Assembly: GCA_019359275.1 (NCBI GenBank)
Contig: JAHHHP010000001.1
Location: 62,001 to 126,000 of the forward strand
Length of the DNA: 64,000 nucleotides
Origin: Myxacorys chilensis ATA2-1-KO14
GTDB lineage: Bacteria > Cyanobacteriota > Cyanobacteriia > Leptolyngbyales > Leptolyngbyaceae
Direction: 5' to 3'
Part shown: piece by piece, positions 18,388-28,278 of the stretch
Numbering within the stretch: the first letter of the stretch is position 1
How the letters are laid out: every line of letters begins with the position of its first letter
Program-made: the position numbers and the translations under genes
The notes under the pieces: generated by a model
Seen by the model: the letters and a program-made list of their open reading frames with translations, nothing else
The model's database searches: none
Told to the model about the DNA's origin: nothing

Positions 18388-20340
18388 TCATTCATCTGCT
18401 CCTTCATCCGATGCAAAGGCTTGGCTCGGATGAAAGTAGTTATAAATTTGTTGAGCCACTTGCGGACCAATTCCTGGAACTGTTGCCAGTCGAGCAGGGG
18501 TGGCTTCTCGAATGTAGTCAACCGAGCGAAACTCAGCGAGAAGTTGCTTCTGGCGATAATGTCCCAACCCCGGAATCTCATCAAGGCTCGATCGCCGCAT
18601 TCGAGTCGTGCGTTGCTGACGGTGAAAGCTCACAGCAAATCGGTGCGCCTCGTCTCGCAGCCGCCGGAGTAGTTGAACTCCGGGCTGTTCTGCCTCGGTT
18701 GGCAACGGCAGCGATTCACCAGGCAGGAAGATCTCTTCGCGCTGCTTTGCCAAACTCACGACTTTGACATCATCGAGCAAATTCATCTCCCGCAAAACAG
18801 CAACCACCGCAGAAAGCTGACCTTTTCCGCCATCAATCATAACCACATCTGGAAAGTCTGCCAAGGATGACTGCGCTTTCAGCGTTGAAGGTTGAGAGGC
18901 AGGAATGATCGTCTCGCCTCGTGCCTTTGCCGTTGCATACTTCTTAAACCGACGCGAAATCACTTCTGCCATACTTGCAAAATCATCTGAATGCCCAGAC
19001 GTGATTTTCGGGTTCTTAATTTTGTAGTGTCGGTAATGTTGCTTTGCCGCAATTCCATCGACAAAAACAACTTGAGATGCCACAGCATCTGAGCCTTGAA
19101 TGTGAGAGATGTCGTAGCCTTCAATCCGACGCGGCAGCTCGGGCAGATCTAGAATTTCTGCCAAATCAAGCATGGCTTGAGTGTTGCGATCGGCAAATCG
19201 CTGAGTCCGAGCCAGTTCAAATTCAGCGTTGCGCTCCACCATTTCCAGCAATTCTGCCTTCTTTTGGCGTTGAGGATGCACGATCGCAATCTTTCGTCCT
19301 TTGGCCTGACTGAGAAATTCTGCCAGCATCTCCCCTTCTGGCAATTCATGCTGCACCAGAATTTCCGCCGGAATCTCCACCGGATCGACGCTTTGATAGT
19401 GTTCTTCTAACACCCGTTGCAGAATGGCTCCGGGTTCTCCCGATTGAGCATCGGCTACAAATCCCAACCGTCCGACGAGGCGACCTGCACGAATTTGAAA
19501 GAGTTGAACGCAGGCATGATGTTCATCTGCGGCAAGCGCGATCGCATCTTGCGACACCGTATCATCCGGCAGCGCGACTTTCTGCTCTGCTCCCAAGCTC
19601 TTTAGTCCCACAATCTGATCGCGCAATCGCGCCGCGTGTTCAAAATTTAGATCTTCTGCGGCTTTCTCCATTTGAGCGGTGAGAGTCTCCTCCAACTCGC
19701 TTGTTCGTCCTTGAAAGATCATGGCGACTTTCTGAACCGTCTTGCGATAATCCTCTGAAGAGATCATGGACCGACAGACGCCAGGACACCTGCCAATGTC
19801 GTAGTTCAAACAAGGGCGATCTTTAAACAACGGTTGCGGGCGTTGCCGCAGTGGAAAAATTCGCTTGACTAGATGAAGCGTCGTCCGCAGGGTGCGACTA
19901 TCGGTGTAAGGACCGTAATAGCGATCGCGCTCCTTTGCCATGCGGCGCTTTCGGGTAATGAAAATTCGAGGATACGCTTCCGACCAGGTGATGCAGAGGT
20001 AGGGATACTTTTTGTCATCCTTGAGCAGCACATTGAAGTGAGGCTGATGCTGCCGGATCAAGTTTGCTTCCAGGGCAAGAGCTTCTGCTTCAGTGTCAGT
20101 GACAATGACCTCAATCTCCATCACCTGCCGCATCATCAATGCGATCCGAGGTCGAGTGTCATGACCGTTGAAATAGGAGCGGAGGCGCGATCGCAACCGC
20201 TTCGATTTGCCAATATACAGAATCTGCTCACTGCTATCCCGCATGTAGTAGACGCCAGGTTCTTGTGGGATCTCCTTAAGGCGTGCTTCTAAACGGTCTG
20301 GATCTTGAATTAGAGCGAGTGTTTTTGTGGATGAAGTCAC
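18388..20340 (-). CDS. uvrC: Excinuclease ABC subunit C
   Basis: The nuclease of UvrABC nucleotide excision repair; with UvrB it makes the 3' then 5' incision around a lesion. 650 residues, normal length. The GIY-YIG domain starts near residue 28 ([19 protein letters not shown]), the UvrB-binding UVR motif is near 217-250 ([20 protein letters not shown]), the RNase H-like 5'-nuclease domain is marked by [10 protein letters not shown] near 410 and [10 protein letters not shown] near 505, and two helix-hairpin-helix motifs close the protein (LDEIPGLG near 592, LATVPGIGP near 625). All catalytic regions look intact. Confidence 0.97.
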   Translation of the reverse strand: MTSSTKTLALIQDPDRLEARLKEIPQEPGVYYMRDSSEQILYIGKSKRLRSRLRSYFNGHDTRPRIALMMRQVMEIEVIVTDTEAEALALEANLIRQHQPHFNVLLKDDKKYPYLCITWSEAYPRIFITRKRRMAKERDRYYGPYTDSRTLRTTLHLVKRIFPLRQRPQPLFKDRPCLNYDIGRCPGVCRSMISSEDYRKTVQKVAMIFQGRTSELEETLTAQMEKAAEDLNFEHAARLRDQIVGLKSLGAEQKVALPDDTVSQDAIALAADEHHACVQLFQIRAGRLVGRLGFVADAQSGEPGAILQRVLEEHYQSVDPVEIPAEILVQHELPEGEMLAEFLSQAKGRKIAIVHPQRQKKAELLEMVERNAEFELARTQRFADRNTQAMLDLAEILDLPELPRRIEGYDISHIQGSDAVASQVVFVDGIAAKQHYRHYKIKNPKITSGHSDDFASMAEVISRRFKKYATAKARGETIIPASQPSTLKAQSSLADFPDVVMIDGGKGQLSAVVAVLREMNLLDDVKVVSLAKQREEIFLPGESLPLPTEAEQPGVQLLRRLRDEAHRFAVSFHRQQRTTRMRRSSLDEIPGLGHYRQKQLLAEFRSVDYIREATPARLATVPGIGPQVAQQIYNYFHPSQAFASDEGADE

Positions 20341-20481
20341 AGAGGTAAGGTAAACTTCAAAGCTTTATATAGAGGAAGCCATGTTTAAATTTTAAATCAA
20401 TCTGCTCGCTTCATACTGCCGATCACCGAACCGTAGTGATTATAGTCATAGGTATAAATTTAGACTTGCCAGTACGGAAAC

Positions 20482-20688
20482 ATGAATTTAGACGAATTTG
20501 AGAGTCAGACTCGCGAGAGCCTGGAAATCGCTCTTAATCAGCTACAGGCTGCAATGCTGTTGCTTTCATCCGTGGAATCACAAATCTTGGAGTCAGGAAA
20601 TACGGTTAAAGAGCTTGGCAGAACAATCGAAACTTACATCGCAAGTCAGCAAAACGGTGTAGAAGTTTCCGCACGCTCTCAGCCGTAG
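20482..20688 (+). CDS. Small helical hypothetical protein
   Basis: A 68-residue frame with even, protein-like composition, beginning MNLDEFESQTRESLEIALNQ and predicted almost entirely helical (heptad-like spacing of Leu/Ile in the segment LNQLQAAMLLLSSVESQILE). No family recognised. The upstream region is AT-rich with a TATAAATTT-like stretch near 20453, compatible with a promoter. It lies between the uvrC promoter region and a convergent response regulator gene. Being short, it could be non-coding, but the helical regularity favours a real gene. Confidence 0.5.
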   Translation: MNLDEFESQTRESLEIALNQLQAAMLLLSSVESQILESGNTVKELGRTIETYIASQQNGVEVSARSQP

Positions 20689-20807
20689 CAACATTAGGCT
20701 GAGGCAATCCCCAAATGGCAATCCCCAAATATTGCGTGAGGCAAGGGATGAGAAAGGCTGTTTCAAAAGTCGCTGATCCTCCTCGTTTCGGAAGTCTCTG
20801 TAATCGG

Positions 20808-21227
20808 CTACTGTTCAGAGTTGCCTAATTCTGGTTCTGCCAACTCTTCGCGAATAATCGCAATCAAATCTGTGAGCCGAATCGGTTTAACGAGATATCG
20901 CCTTGCGCCTAGATCTAAAGCGCGTTGCTGATCTTTTTGAAATGCATAGGCAGACACAATAATGACTGGGATATGTTGCCACTCTCGATGTTGCTGGAAC
21001 CGCTCTAGTAGGTAATAACCGTCGATATCTGGCAGTTTCAAGTCCAGCACTATCACGTGAGGGTCAAATTCCGCGATCGCCGACTCGAATAAGCAACCTT
21101 CTGCTAAAGCTAGCACACTGTACCCGCAATAACTGAGGTAATCATTCATCAATCGTCGGTTCGCTTCATTGTCCTCAATTAGTAAAACGCGGACTGGAGA
21201 ATCGGAACCTAGTTCTTGAGTTGTCAT
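20808..21227 (-). CDS. Single-domain response regulator (CheY-like)
   Basis: A receiver domain with no output domain, 139 residues from the ATG at 21227. It has VRVLLIEDNEANRR with the acidic pair at 18-19, phospho-acceptor Asp62 in VIVLDLKLPDIDG, the conserved Ser in VIIVSAYAF and Lys in YLVKPIRL. Such stand-alone regulators are often DivK- or CheY-like phosphorelay parts, frequently serving hybrid kinases encoded elsewhere. An in-frame ATG nine codons upstream is a possible alternative start. No cognate kinase is adjacent. Confidence 0.85.
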   Translation of the reverse strand: MTTQELGSDSPVRVLLIEDNEANRRLMNDYLSYCGYSVLALAEGCLFESAIAEFDPHVIVLDLKLPDIDGYYLLERFQQHREWQHIPVIIVSAYAFQKDQQRALDLGARRYLVKPIRLTDLIAIIREELAEPELGNSEQ

Positions 21228-21567
21228 CGCGTATGCACCCGTGTTGACTATCATTGTCGGTCAACGATAGAGATTAGGGGAGCGATTTTATTGAAAGGTT
21301 GCTACCCATATAAATTCGTCGCCAGCTACGGACAGACTGGCTTGTATAGAATTTCACATCCTTATTCAAACAAACTCAAGTCAATCCGAGCAAATTTACA
21401 GAAAATTTCAACTTCAGTTGATCAAGGTGAAGTTGAAATTCAACTCCGCGCCTCCAAGCCAATGCTTGAAGAAAGGTACAAGTATTTTTGTATCGAGAGT
21501 GAATGTATTAAGAGTGAGGGTTGAACTGAGAACAAGGTTGTTTAACTCTTAAGGGATGGGTCTAATA
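21228..21567. other. Intergenic region with a hairpin
   Basis: 340 bp between the response regulator and the antiporter gene, both on the reverse strand. A 13-bp perfect inverted repeat (AATTTCAACTTCA at 21404-21416 and its complement at 21428-21440, 11-bp loop) is the only structure seen. It has no following T tract in either direction, so it may be a protein-binding site or weak terminator. An open frame on the forward strand here is not convincing. Confidence 0.5.
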
Positions 21568-23700
21568 TCAGGTTAGAGAAGGGCGTTGAACAGGTTGTGG
21601 AGTAGATAAAACTGCTCTCGCCATTCGTTCTGGTTCACCTAGCATGACAACCGAACATGTCGCCTGCTGCGCCACCTTAAACGTAATGTCACCGACTAGC
21701 AACCCTCCAGCGCTAGTAGGGCGACGTGACGAGCGAAGCACCAGCAAATCACTAGATTGAGAGGCACTTAAAATAGCTCTGGCAACATCCTCGCTAGGGG
21801 CAAGTTGCACCTCATACTCATACGTTGGATTGTCTTTCTTAATGAGTAATGCTAGTTGAGAACGAATCCAGGCTTGTTTGTTAGGAGGCGTTCTACGATC
21901 GCAGACATGCAAAATAGTCAGCCGTCCCTGATTTTCAGTCGCAATAATTTCAGCGAGTTGCAGTGCCGCGATCGATCGCTGAGTCAAGTTCTCAATCGGA
22001 ACTAGAATTTGCTGCATGTCGGAAGGGGACTTCAACAACCGGCTCACCGCGACCGGACAATGAGACGACCACAACACAGTGTCAATCACACTTCCAAACA
22101 AGCGTTCTTGAAAGCGACTGCGCTTTTGCCAGCCCATCACGATCAGACTAGCATGGTGTTCTCGACTAGAACGGACAATGCCTTGAGCAACCTTGTCATC
22201 GATTCTTAGCACAGGTTCAACCTCTGCATTCAAATCCTTCTCGGCATTCAATTCATTGCAGATAGCGGTTGCATTGTCTAGAAGCATCTCACTGCGCTTA
22301 ATCGCCGCTTGCACAGAAGGGGTATCTAACTGACCCTGGTGGAGCGCGATCGCTAGGGGCAAGATTTGCCCGGGCTGATGATGCGCAATTACTGCCGCCA
22401 TTTCAAGCAGATACCGCTCTGTATTGGGGTTGGAAATTGGAACAACGATTCTGGACGAATCGAACGTCGCTGAAGCAGAGCCTGAAGCAACCCCTGCGGT
22501 CTGGAGATCACTACCTTCTACCCTCAAACCACTAGCAAAGCGACTTGTGAGAACAGGTCCTAATATGGAAGTCACCAACATCAGAATGATGACGGCATTC
22601 AAAACTCCTTCTGACAGCAGCCCGACGCGGTATCCGACTAGAGTAGCAGCTAACGTGGCGGCTACCTGGGGTAACGACAACGACCCCATTGTCAGCATTT
22701 CTTGCCAGTTATAGCGATAGAGAAGCTTTGCAAATAAGGCTGCTACGAATTTACTTACAATTAAACCCAGTACGATCGCCCCTGTCAGCGCTAGAAGCTG
22801 CGGACTAGTCAAGTTTTTGATGAAGGCTGGAACTCGAATTAGCAGCCCCATATCAACAAAGAAAATCGGAATAAATAAAACGCTGCCAACAAAGACAATT
22901 TTTTCCTTGACCGGACCGTTGCCGACCACTCCATTCACGGCAAGCCCAGACAAGAACGCACCGACAATCTTCTCAACGCCAATGAGTTGTGCTCCAACTG
23001 AAGCTAAAAATAGCGCCAGCAGAACAAATAGAAACTGATTGCCTTCATTGTCGCCAGAGCGCTTAAAGAATTCTCGCCCGGCGCGATCGAACCCGACCAA
23101 AATCACAACGGTGTAGATGGCCAATGACCCAAGTAGGATACCCAGCTTGAGCAGGGAAAAGTCTCCTGCATGAATGCCAACGCAAACCGCCAAAACTAAC
23201 AGCGAACCAATGTCCGTAAAAATGGTTGCACCGATCGTCACGGTCACCGCTTCGTTGCCGACGACGCCCAATCGGCTCACAATAGGATACGCCAGCAGAG
23301 TGTGGGATGCCAGCAGCGAACCAATTAAAGCTGATGCATTCCAATCGAAACCGAATAGGCGTCCGATGCCTATTCCAGTCAGCAGCGGAACGAGAAACGT
23401 AAATGAGCCAAAGCCGAGTGATCGATTGCGGGTGCGGTTGAATTGTTCAATATCAACTTCTAGCCCCGCTACAAACATCAGGTAGACTAACCCGATGTCT
23501 GATAACAGCCGCATTGATTCTGATTCTTGCTTAAGAACTTGTAGTCCGTCGGCACCCAGCACAACACCTGCTGCCAACAGTCCAACTAATCCTGGCAAAC
23601 GCATCCGCTCAAACAGGAGGGGAATCACCAAAATTACGGCAAGCAGGATGAGGAAAGGAACGATGGGTTCCTGTTGAGTCGGACCAGCAACTAGTAGCAT
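21568..23700 (-). CDS. CPA2-type cation/proton antiporter with tandem Usp domains
   Basis: A 710-residue fusion. Residues 10-390 form about 12 membrane helices of the monovalent cation:proton antiporter-2 family (PFLILLAVILVIPLLFERMR at the start; VGAFLSGLAVNGVVGNGPVK near 248; ATLAATLVGYRVGLL near 345). Residues about 410-555 and 560-690 are two universal-stress-protein-like domains: the first ends with the ATP-loop-like SLIVMGWQKRSRFQERLFGS, the second has VGDITFKVAQQATCSVVML. In cyanobacteria such proteins resemble the NhaS group involved in Na+ or K+ homeostasis; the ion is not predictable. The Usp domains probably gate transport by nucleotide binding. Confidence 0.88.
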   Translation of the reverse strand: MLLVAGPTQQEPIVPFLILLAVILVIPLLFERMRLPGLVGLLAAGVVLGADGLQVLKQESESMRLLSDIGLVYLMFVAGLEVDIEQFNRTRNRSLGFGSFTFLVPLLTGIGIGRLFGFDWNASALIGSLLASHTLLAYPIVSRLGVVGNEAVTVTIGATIFTDIGSLLVLAVCVGIHAGDFSLLKLGILLGSLAIYTVVILVGFDRAGREFFKRSGDNEGNQFLFVLLALFLASVGAQLIGVEKIVGAFLSGLAVNGVVGNGPVKEKIVFVGSVLFIPIFFVDMGLLIRVPAFIKNLTSPQLLALTGAIVLGLIVSKFVAALFAKLLYRYNWQEMLTMGSLSLPQVAATLAATLVGYRVGLLSEGVLNAVIILMLVTSILGPVLTSRFASGLRVEGSDLQTAGVASGSASATFDSSRIVVPISNPNTERYLLEMAAVIAHHQPGQILPLAIALHQGQLDTPSVQAAIKRSEMLLDNATAICNELNAEKDLNAEVEPVLRIDDKVAQGIVRSSREHHASLIVMGWQKRSRFQERLFGSVIDTVLWSSHCPVAVSRLLKSPSDMQQILVPIENLTQRSIAALQLAEIIATENQGRLTILHVCDRRTPPNKQAWIRSQLALLIKKDNPTYEYEVQLAPSEDVARAILSASQSSDLLVLRSSRRPTSAGGLLVGDITFKVAQQATCSVVMLGEPERMARAVLSTPQPVQRPSLT

Positions 23701-23779
23701 GCAAGATTTGGGGTTAGGGAGGTAAAGCGTTCTGTCGCAACCTTACAGATACCAGGTGACTTTTCTTTCTACAATCTGC

Positions 23780-24442
23780 CTAGAGATGAATTTGGCTAAG
23801 GATCACCCGCAAGCGATCGTAGTCGTCTTTCAGCAACAAACTCAGCATTCGTCCAGCTTGCACAAGCCAAGCCCGATCTGCTTTTCTAAGTTGATAAATT
23901 TCTCGAATGGTGGCGGCTGTTAAAGCATCTACTGGAGCGCCCCCAACTTGAAGCAGGGTTCTGAGAAAATCGAGTTGTTCGCTAAACTCAACGACTTCTT
24001 GGGCGGTGCATTGATGAACGGCTTGATGAATTTGCGGTGGACGCGGCGGTAGGTGCTGAAAAATGCCCCCTAACGAGGCTCCGTTCTTCTTATGAGTGTT
24101 CGCACGATAGCCGATGATCGCGGCGCGAAATTCAGTCTTGAGCATGGCGAAGATTTGCGGCTGTTGTTCTCGCAATTCCTGAAGCGACATGCCTAACGCT
24201 CTAGCCCGATGGACGGTATCGATCGGGCTAGTCGTAGCGTGGTAAACCACGGCATAAATCATGTTTCCCGATTCCTCATCCACGGATTTGACCCAACTGC
24301 CAAACGGCGGCATCACCGGAAAGCTGAGGTCGTCAGGCTCTAGGCACTGACACAAGAACTCAGTAGTCGCGGTTTCAATCACCTCGGCAATGTGATCTGG
24401 CGATCGCTGTTGAGCCGCAAATTGGGGAAGCGGAAGACGCAT
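23780..24442 (-). CDS. Conserved cyanobacterial protein (HAS-barrel-like)
   Basis: A 220-residue soluble protein. The N-terminal 90 residues, with PPFGSWVKSVDEESGNMIYA and VVYHATTSPIDTVHRARALG, look like the HAS-barrel found at the N-terminus of HerA-type and ATP-synthase-like proteins, with a long helical C-terminal part (about 150-220) whose end is rich in Leu and Arg. The assignment is from pattern memory and is uncertain. It starts 6 bp after the ndhS stop codon on the same strand, so the two form an operon, which hints at a photosynthesis- or membrane-related role. Confidence 0.65.
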   Translation of the reverse strand: MRLPLPQFAAQQRSPDHIAEVIETATTEFLCQCLEPDDLSFPVMPPFGSWVKSVDEESGNMIYAVVYHATTSPIDTVHRARALGMSLQELREQQPQIFAMLKTEFRAAIIGYRANTHKKNGASLGGIFQHLPPRPPQIHQAVHQCTAQEVVEFSEQLDFLRTLLQVGGAPVDALTAATIREIYQLRKADRAWLVQAGRMLSLLLKDDYDRLRVILSQIHL

Positions 24443-24448
24443 AGTTCG

Positions 24449-24640
24449 TTATTTTTTCTTTTTGCTTCCGCTTTCAACAAGCTCTAGCTCAGTCATACGG
24501 AAGGTCACAAGTTTGTCCCAGTTGCCGCCCTCAAACAGAACGGCAACCTTGCCGTCGCTGACTCGTTGAACCAGGCCTTGAAAGCCGTAATAAGTATCAT
24601 CACCGTTTGTGACCCGAACGGCAGCACCAGGTAAAAGCAT
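24449..24640 (-). CDS. ndhS: NAD(P)H-quinone oxidoreductase subunit S
   Basis: NdhS is the small SH3-like subunit of cyanobacterial and chloroplast NDH-1 that forms the ferredoxin docking site for cyclic electron flow. The 63-residue protein starts [20 protein letters not shown] and continues with the diagnostic [21 protein letters not shown] lysine-rich tail (GSKKKK) is plausible for ferredoxin binding. The frame continues 21 codons upstream, but homologues start at MILPG-type sequence, so the ATG at 24640 is preferred. Confidence 0.93.
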   Translation of the reverse strand: MLLPGAAVRVTNGDDTYYGFQGLVQRVSDGKVAVLFEGGNWDKLVTFRMTELELVESGSKKKK

Positions 24641-24734
24641 AATGAATGGGAAAAAGAAGGGATTCACTCTCAAGTCTACAAGCCGAGGCTTGCTTGTGGG
24701 CATAAATCTCGATTTTTGGGTGTCTCCAGTGCCC

Positions 24735-26018
24735 TTAAAACTTCAACCGTTGCCTAAAGTTGGCAACCGATTCGACCAATCCAAGGGCGAGAAAATTCAT
24801 TAACAACGCAGCATTTCCGTAACTCAGCCACGGCAGGGGAATTCCAGTAACTGGAGAAAGATTGATTGTCATGCCGATGTTAATGGTGACCTGAAAGACA
24901 ATCATCGAAAAAACTCCGACCGCGATCAGAGAACCAAAGTCGTCTTTGGCGTTTTGAGCGATAACTAGTAATCGGTAGCAAATCAGCAGAAATGATAGAA
25001 GGACAGCCGCCGCTCCAATAAAACCGAGTTCTTCGCCGATCGCCGTGAAAATAAAGTCGGTGTGCTGTTCGGGAATGAAGTTTAGCTGGGTCTGTGTGCC
25101 TTTGTAGAGTCCTCGTCCCCAAAGTTCTCCAGCCCCGATCGCAATTCTGGACTGAATTAAGTGATACCCGCCCCCAAGCGGGTCTTGCTCTGGGTTTCTA
25201 AACATGACGATGCGAGCTTTCTGATAGTCCTTGAGAACAAACTGCCAGAGGACGCGCCCCAATCCTCCCGCTAGAAGATTCAGTACAACGGGAGCTAACG
25301 TGCCATAGCGTTTCCAAGGCAACGTTCTCCAAGCCACAAATCCGATTAACAGAATCCAAACCGCGATCGCGGCAATTCCGACTCCCCAAACGGGCAGCAG
25401 CATATTAAACAGAATCGCTGAAATGATGGGAGAGATGAGCAGGAGTAGCCATCCTGGGTTAGCATTTCCCCAGTAGAGCATCCCAATTGCGATGGCTCCA
25501 AATACCAAGGATGTGCCTAAATTAGGTTCTAAAAAGATGAGTATCCACGGTACACCAGCAACGGCTAGAACCTTGATCACCATTGGAATGGTGGACGCCG
25601 ATCGCTGATGCAGCATGGCTGCGATCGTAATAATAATTCCCAGCTTGGCAAACTCAGAGGGTTGGAGGTAGAACCCGAAGATGTTGATCCAGCGCTGCGC
25701 CCCTAGTCCTTCGGTTCCAAAGAACATGACCAGCAGCAACATGCTGTTGGTTAAGCCGTAGACCCACCATTTCCACTGCAATAACTGGTCGTAGCGCCAC
25801 CGCGCGATCAGCAACGCCAAAATAATGCCAATGCCGCCCGTGATCCAATGCCGCCACCAGTCCGTTAATCCAGCGTTTGCCTCCACGCTGCTGATCATGA
25901 GTCCGCCTAAAATGTTCAAGCCAATAGGGACTGCAAACAGCAGCCAGTCCATTTCTTGCCACGGCTGCAACAGCCCCTTGAGATAAGGCGGTAAGAACGA
26001 TTTGGATTTGCGGAACAT
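24735..26018 (-). CDS. rodA: Rod-shape peptidoglycan polymerase RodA
   Basis: A SEDS-family glycosyltransferase that polymerises lipid II in the cell-wall elongation complex. From the ATG at 26018 it has 427 residues and about ten membrane helices. Family markers are the segment [20 protein letters not shown] (about 132-151), the loop [20 protein letters not shown] and [20 protein letters not shown], which contains residues essential for SEDS activity, and the terminal [19 protein letters not shown]. The upstream 32 codons of the open frame lie in the gap after mrp and are unlikely to be translated. A partner transpeptidase (PBP2) is not in this window. Confidence 0.93.
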   Translation of the reverse strand: MFRKSKSFLPPYLKGLLQPWQEMDWLLFAVPIGLNILGGLMISSVEANAGLTDWWRHWITGGIGIILALLIARWRYDQLLQWKWWVYGLTNSMLLLVMFFGTEGLGAQRWINIFGFYLQPSEFAKLGIIITIAAMLHQRSASTIPMVIKVLAVAGVPWILIFLEPNLGTSLVFGAIAIGMLYWGNANPGWLLLLISPIISAILFNMLLPVWGVGIAAIAVWILLIGFVAWRTLPWKRYGTLAPVVLNLLAGGLGRVLWQFVLKDYQKARIVMFRNPEQDPLGGGYHLIQSRIAIGAGELWGRGLYKGTQTQLNFIPEQHTDFIFTAIGEELGFIGAAAVLLSFLLICYRLLVIAQNAKDDFGSLIAVGVFSMIVFQVTINIGMTINLSPVTGIPLPWLSYGNAALLMNFLALGLVESVANFRQRLKF

Positions 26019-26110
26019 AGCGTTGGGATATGGGGAGATAGGGGCGGAGACGAACCCTCTTGATTGCCCTTGATGTCGAAGATGTCGTCGAAATGCCGAT
26101 CTTTCTAAAA

Positions 26111-27181
26111 TCAAGTCAGTGCGGCAACCGATACTCTAGCAGCGATTTGCCCTGCGATCGCAATGAGCGCTTTGGCAGACGCAGAATCCGGAGCGGCAAC
26201 GACAATCGGAATGCCGCGATCGCCACCTTCCCGCAAGGAAATTTCTAGCGGAACGCAGCCAAGTAATGGAATATCCAGCTCTTGAGCCGTCTTTTCGCCG
26301 CCCTGAGAGCCAAAAATGTCGTACTGCTTATCGGGCAGATCCGGCGGAATAAAGTAGCTCATGTTCTCAACAATTCCCAGTACGGGAACGTTCAGTTGCT
26401 GGAACATTTTTAAGCCGCGACGAGAATCGAGCAGAGCAACGGTTTGAGGGGTGGTCACAATAACCGCTCCTGCCATAGGCACAGCTTGCGCCATCGTCAG
26501 TTGCGCATCTCCGGTTCCAGGGGGCATATCGACGATCAAATAGTCCAAATCGCCCCACTGCACTTGGTATAAGAATTGGCGAATCACTCCATTTAACATA
26601 GGACCGCGCCAGATCACGGGCTGATCTTTGTCAATCAAAAAGCCCATCGACACCAGCTTCACGCCGTGATTAAACGCAGGCTCCAGAATTTCGCCTTGAG
26701 GGGACTGCCGCACTGTGATGCTAGAGCCTTCCAACCCGAGCATAGTCGGCGCGTTGGGGCCGTAAATGTCGGCGTCAATCAGTCCGACTTTTGCCCCGGT
26801 TTGGGCCAACGCAACGGCCACGTTTACCGCGACAGAGCTTTTGCCAACGCCGCCCTTGCCGCTAGAAACTGCAATGATGTTCTTAACACCTTCGATGCCA
26901 ACGCGATCAGGTAATCCTTTTTGCTGAGGCGTTTCAGCCGTCACGTCTACTTCGACGTGCTTCACATCGGGTAGCGTTTTCACGGCCCGCTCGCAGTCTT
27001 CTACAATAAACTGCCGCAATGGACAAGCAGGCGTTGTCAAAACCAGGGTAAAGCTTACGGTTCCATCCTCAACTTTGACATTGCGAATCATATTCAGTTC
27101 CACCAAACTCTTTCGCAGTTCGGGGTCTTGAACGGGTTTAAGGACTTCTAAAACAGATTCAGAACTGAGGGTTGTCGGCAT
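26111..27181 (-). CDS. mrp: Mrp/ApbC-type Fe-S carrier P-loop ATPase
   Basis: A 356-residue ParA/MinD-like ATPase of the Mrp/NBP35 class that carries [4Fe-4S] clusters to target proteins. Residues 1-80 are a MIP18 (DUF59) domain with TPACPLRQ near 50-57. The deviant Walker A SSGKGGVGKSS spans 106-116, DADIYGPNAPTMLG is the switch region, and DYLIVDMPPGTGDAQLTMAQ contains Walker B. The CxxC pair that binds the cluster in E. coli Mrp after the ENMS segment is absent here (ENMSYFIPPDLPDK), a feature shared with cyanobacterial/plastid HCF101-like proteins, although the DUF971 tail of HCF101 is also absent. Confidence 0.92.
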   Translation of the reverse strand: MPTTLSSESVLEVLKPVQDPELRKSLVELNMIRNVKVEDGTVSFTLVLTTPACPLRQFIVEDCERAVKTLPDVKHVEVDVTAETPQQKGLPDRVGIEGVKNIIAVSSGKGGVGKSSVAVNVAVALAQTGAKVGLIDADIYGPNAPTMLGLEGSSITVRQSPQGEILEPAFNHGVKLVSMGFLIDKDQPVIWRGPMLNGVIRQFLYQVQWGDLDYLIVDMPPGTGDAQLTMAQAVPMAGAVIVTTPQTVALLDSRRGLKMFQQLNVPVLGIVENMSYFIPPDLPDKQYDIFGSQGGEKTAQELDIPLLGCVPLEISLREGGDRGIPIVVAAPDSASAKALIAIAGQIAARVSVAALT

Positions 27182-27305
27182 GTTTTGAGCAGGATGCGAT
27201 CGCTGGGCGGTTTAGGTAAATTGCTCAGCAAGGAAATGTGACGTAAAAAGCGTCTTTTCGATCTTACCGCTATGCGGAGGTCTCCTCCAGGAATAAAAAA
27301 ACGGA

Positions 27306-27821
27306 TTAGAAGTCAAAACAGCCTTGTTGCGACGGTTTGTGAGGAATTTCTCGCTCTGGATGCTCTGCCGCTTCAGCTAAATCAGAGGCAACTCTAGCGG
27401 CATAGGGCTTAATAATTGACCAAATTAAGGGGGATAACCATCCATGTAGCGTCATTGAGTAGGTCACCCGAGTGCCGCAAAGGGTTGACTTAATTTCGTA
27501 AGTCACCCGTTCTTCAATGCCGGGAATGGCGAGAATTCGGACTTTCAAAAGTTCGCCTGGATCAACCCGCTCGACAAAGATCCGAATCGGAAAGGGTGAC
27601 AGTCGAGTCACAGCTTCATAGATTAATCCAGGCTTAGCAACCAGTCCACGAGGCACATTGGTGCTGGACAGTAAGGGATGCCAGGATACGTCATCGAGAT
27701 CGATAATCTTCTTCCATAGAACATCCACCGAGGCAGTACTAACCGCTTGATAGGTTTTGGCGAGCGATCGCTGCACGCGACGCTGCCTGCGCCGGAAGAA
27801 TTTCCACGGACTATAAAACAT
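27306..27821 (-). CDS. SRPBCC-family lipid/ligand-binding protein
   Basis: A 171-residue START/Bet v1-like fold protein. The start is fixed by a strong ribosome binding site, AAGGAGGATAGCC, directly before the ATG at 27821. After a basic N-terminus (FFRRRQRRVQR), the typical pattern follows: VDVLWKKIIDLDDVSWHPLL near 40-59, then successive strands and a C-terminal amphipathic helix (SIIKPYAARVASDLAEAAEH). The basic head and hydrophobic segment suggest membrane contact. The ligand is unknown; related cyanobacterial proteins are annotated polyketide cyclase or SRPBCC. Confidence 0.82.
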   Translation of the reverse strand: MFYSPWKFFRRRQRRVQRSLAKTYQAVSTASVDVLWKKIIDLDDVSWHPLLSSTNVPRGLVAKPGLIYEAVTRLSPFPIRIFVERVDPGELLKVRILAIPGIEERVTYEIKSTLCGTRVTYSMTLHGWLSPLIWSIIKPYAARVASDLAEAAEHPEREIPHKPSQQGCFDF

Positions 27822-28278
27822 GGCTATCCTCCTTAAAATGGGATAACAGGTGACGATCAATCAGACAAGAAGCGATATAAGCTCAGCGATCCGATGCTGG
27901 ATATCTTCTAAAAGCTTACGTGAGAGCGATAACTTCGCAAGATTCGCAGGCCCACCTCATCAAGCCTTTAAAGATGACGTTCATCTGTTATAGCGAAAAT
28001 GGCGCGTTCATAGAACTTAACGATGCTCAAATAGTTCTACACTCAATCATTCTGCTTTCTAAAGGCTCATTCTGGTTTCCGGATAGCCGCTAGAGGTGAT
28101 TTTGATCGCCAATCCACGATAGTCTGGATAAATCTGCATTTGCGGAGTGCTGACTCTTAACTGGATTGCTAAATGGTTGCAATAAGTTGAGTAAAGTTAT
28201 GTTGCCGCCGACCCAGAGCCTTCGCTGCGCTCTTTGCCACCTAATAAAACGCTATTTTCTGTTCAGGAACCGCAATAT
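27822..28278. other. Intergenic region upstream of hemF
   Basis: 457 bp between divergently transcribed genes. A Shine-Dalgarno for the left gene is at its edge. I see no RNA gene, repeat or strong hairpin. A TTG codon at 28234 opens the hemF frame earlier, but the family-like start is the ATG at 28279. Confidence 0.4.

Noticed and set aside
21216..21524. 102-codon forward frame next to the response regulator
   Set aside because: Begins inside the response regulator on the opposite strand, lacks a ribosome site and has no recognisable sequence; the hairpin at 21404-21440 sits within it.
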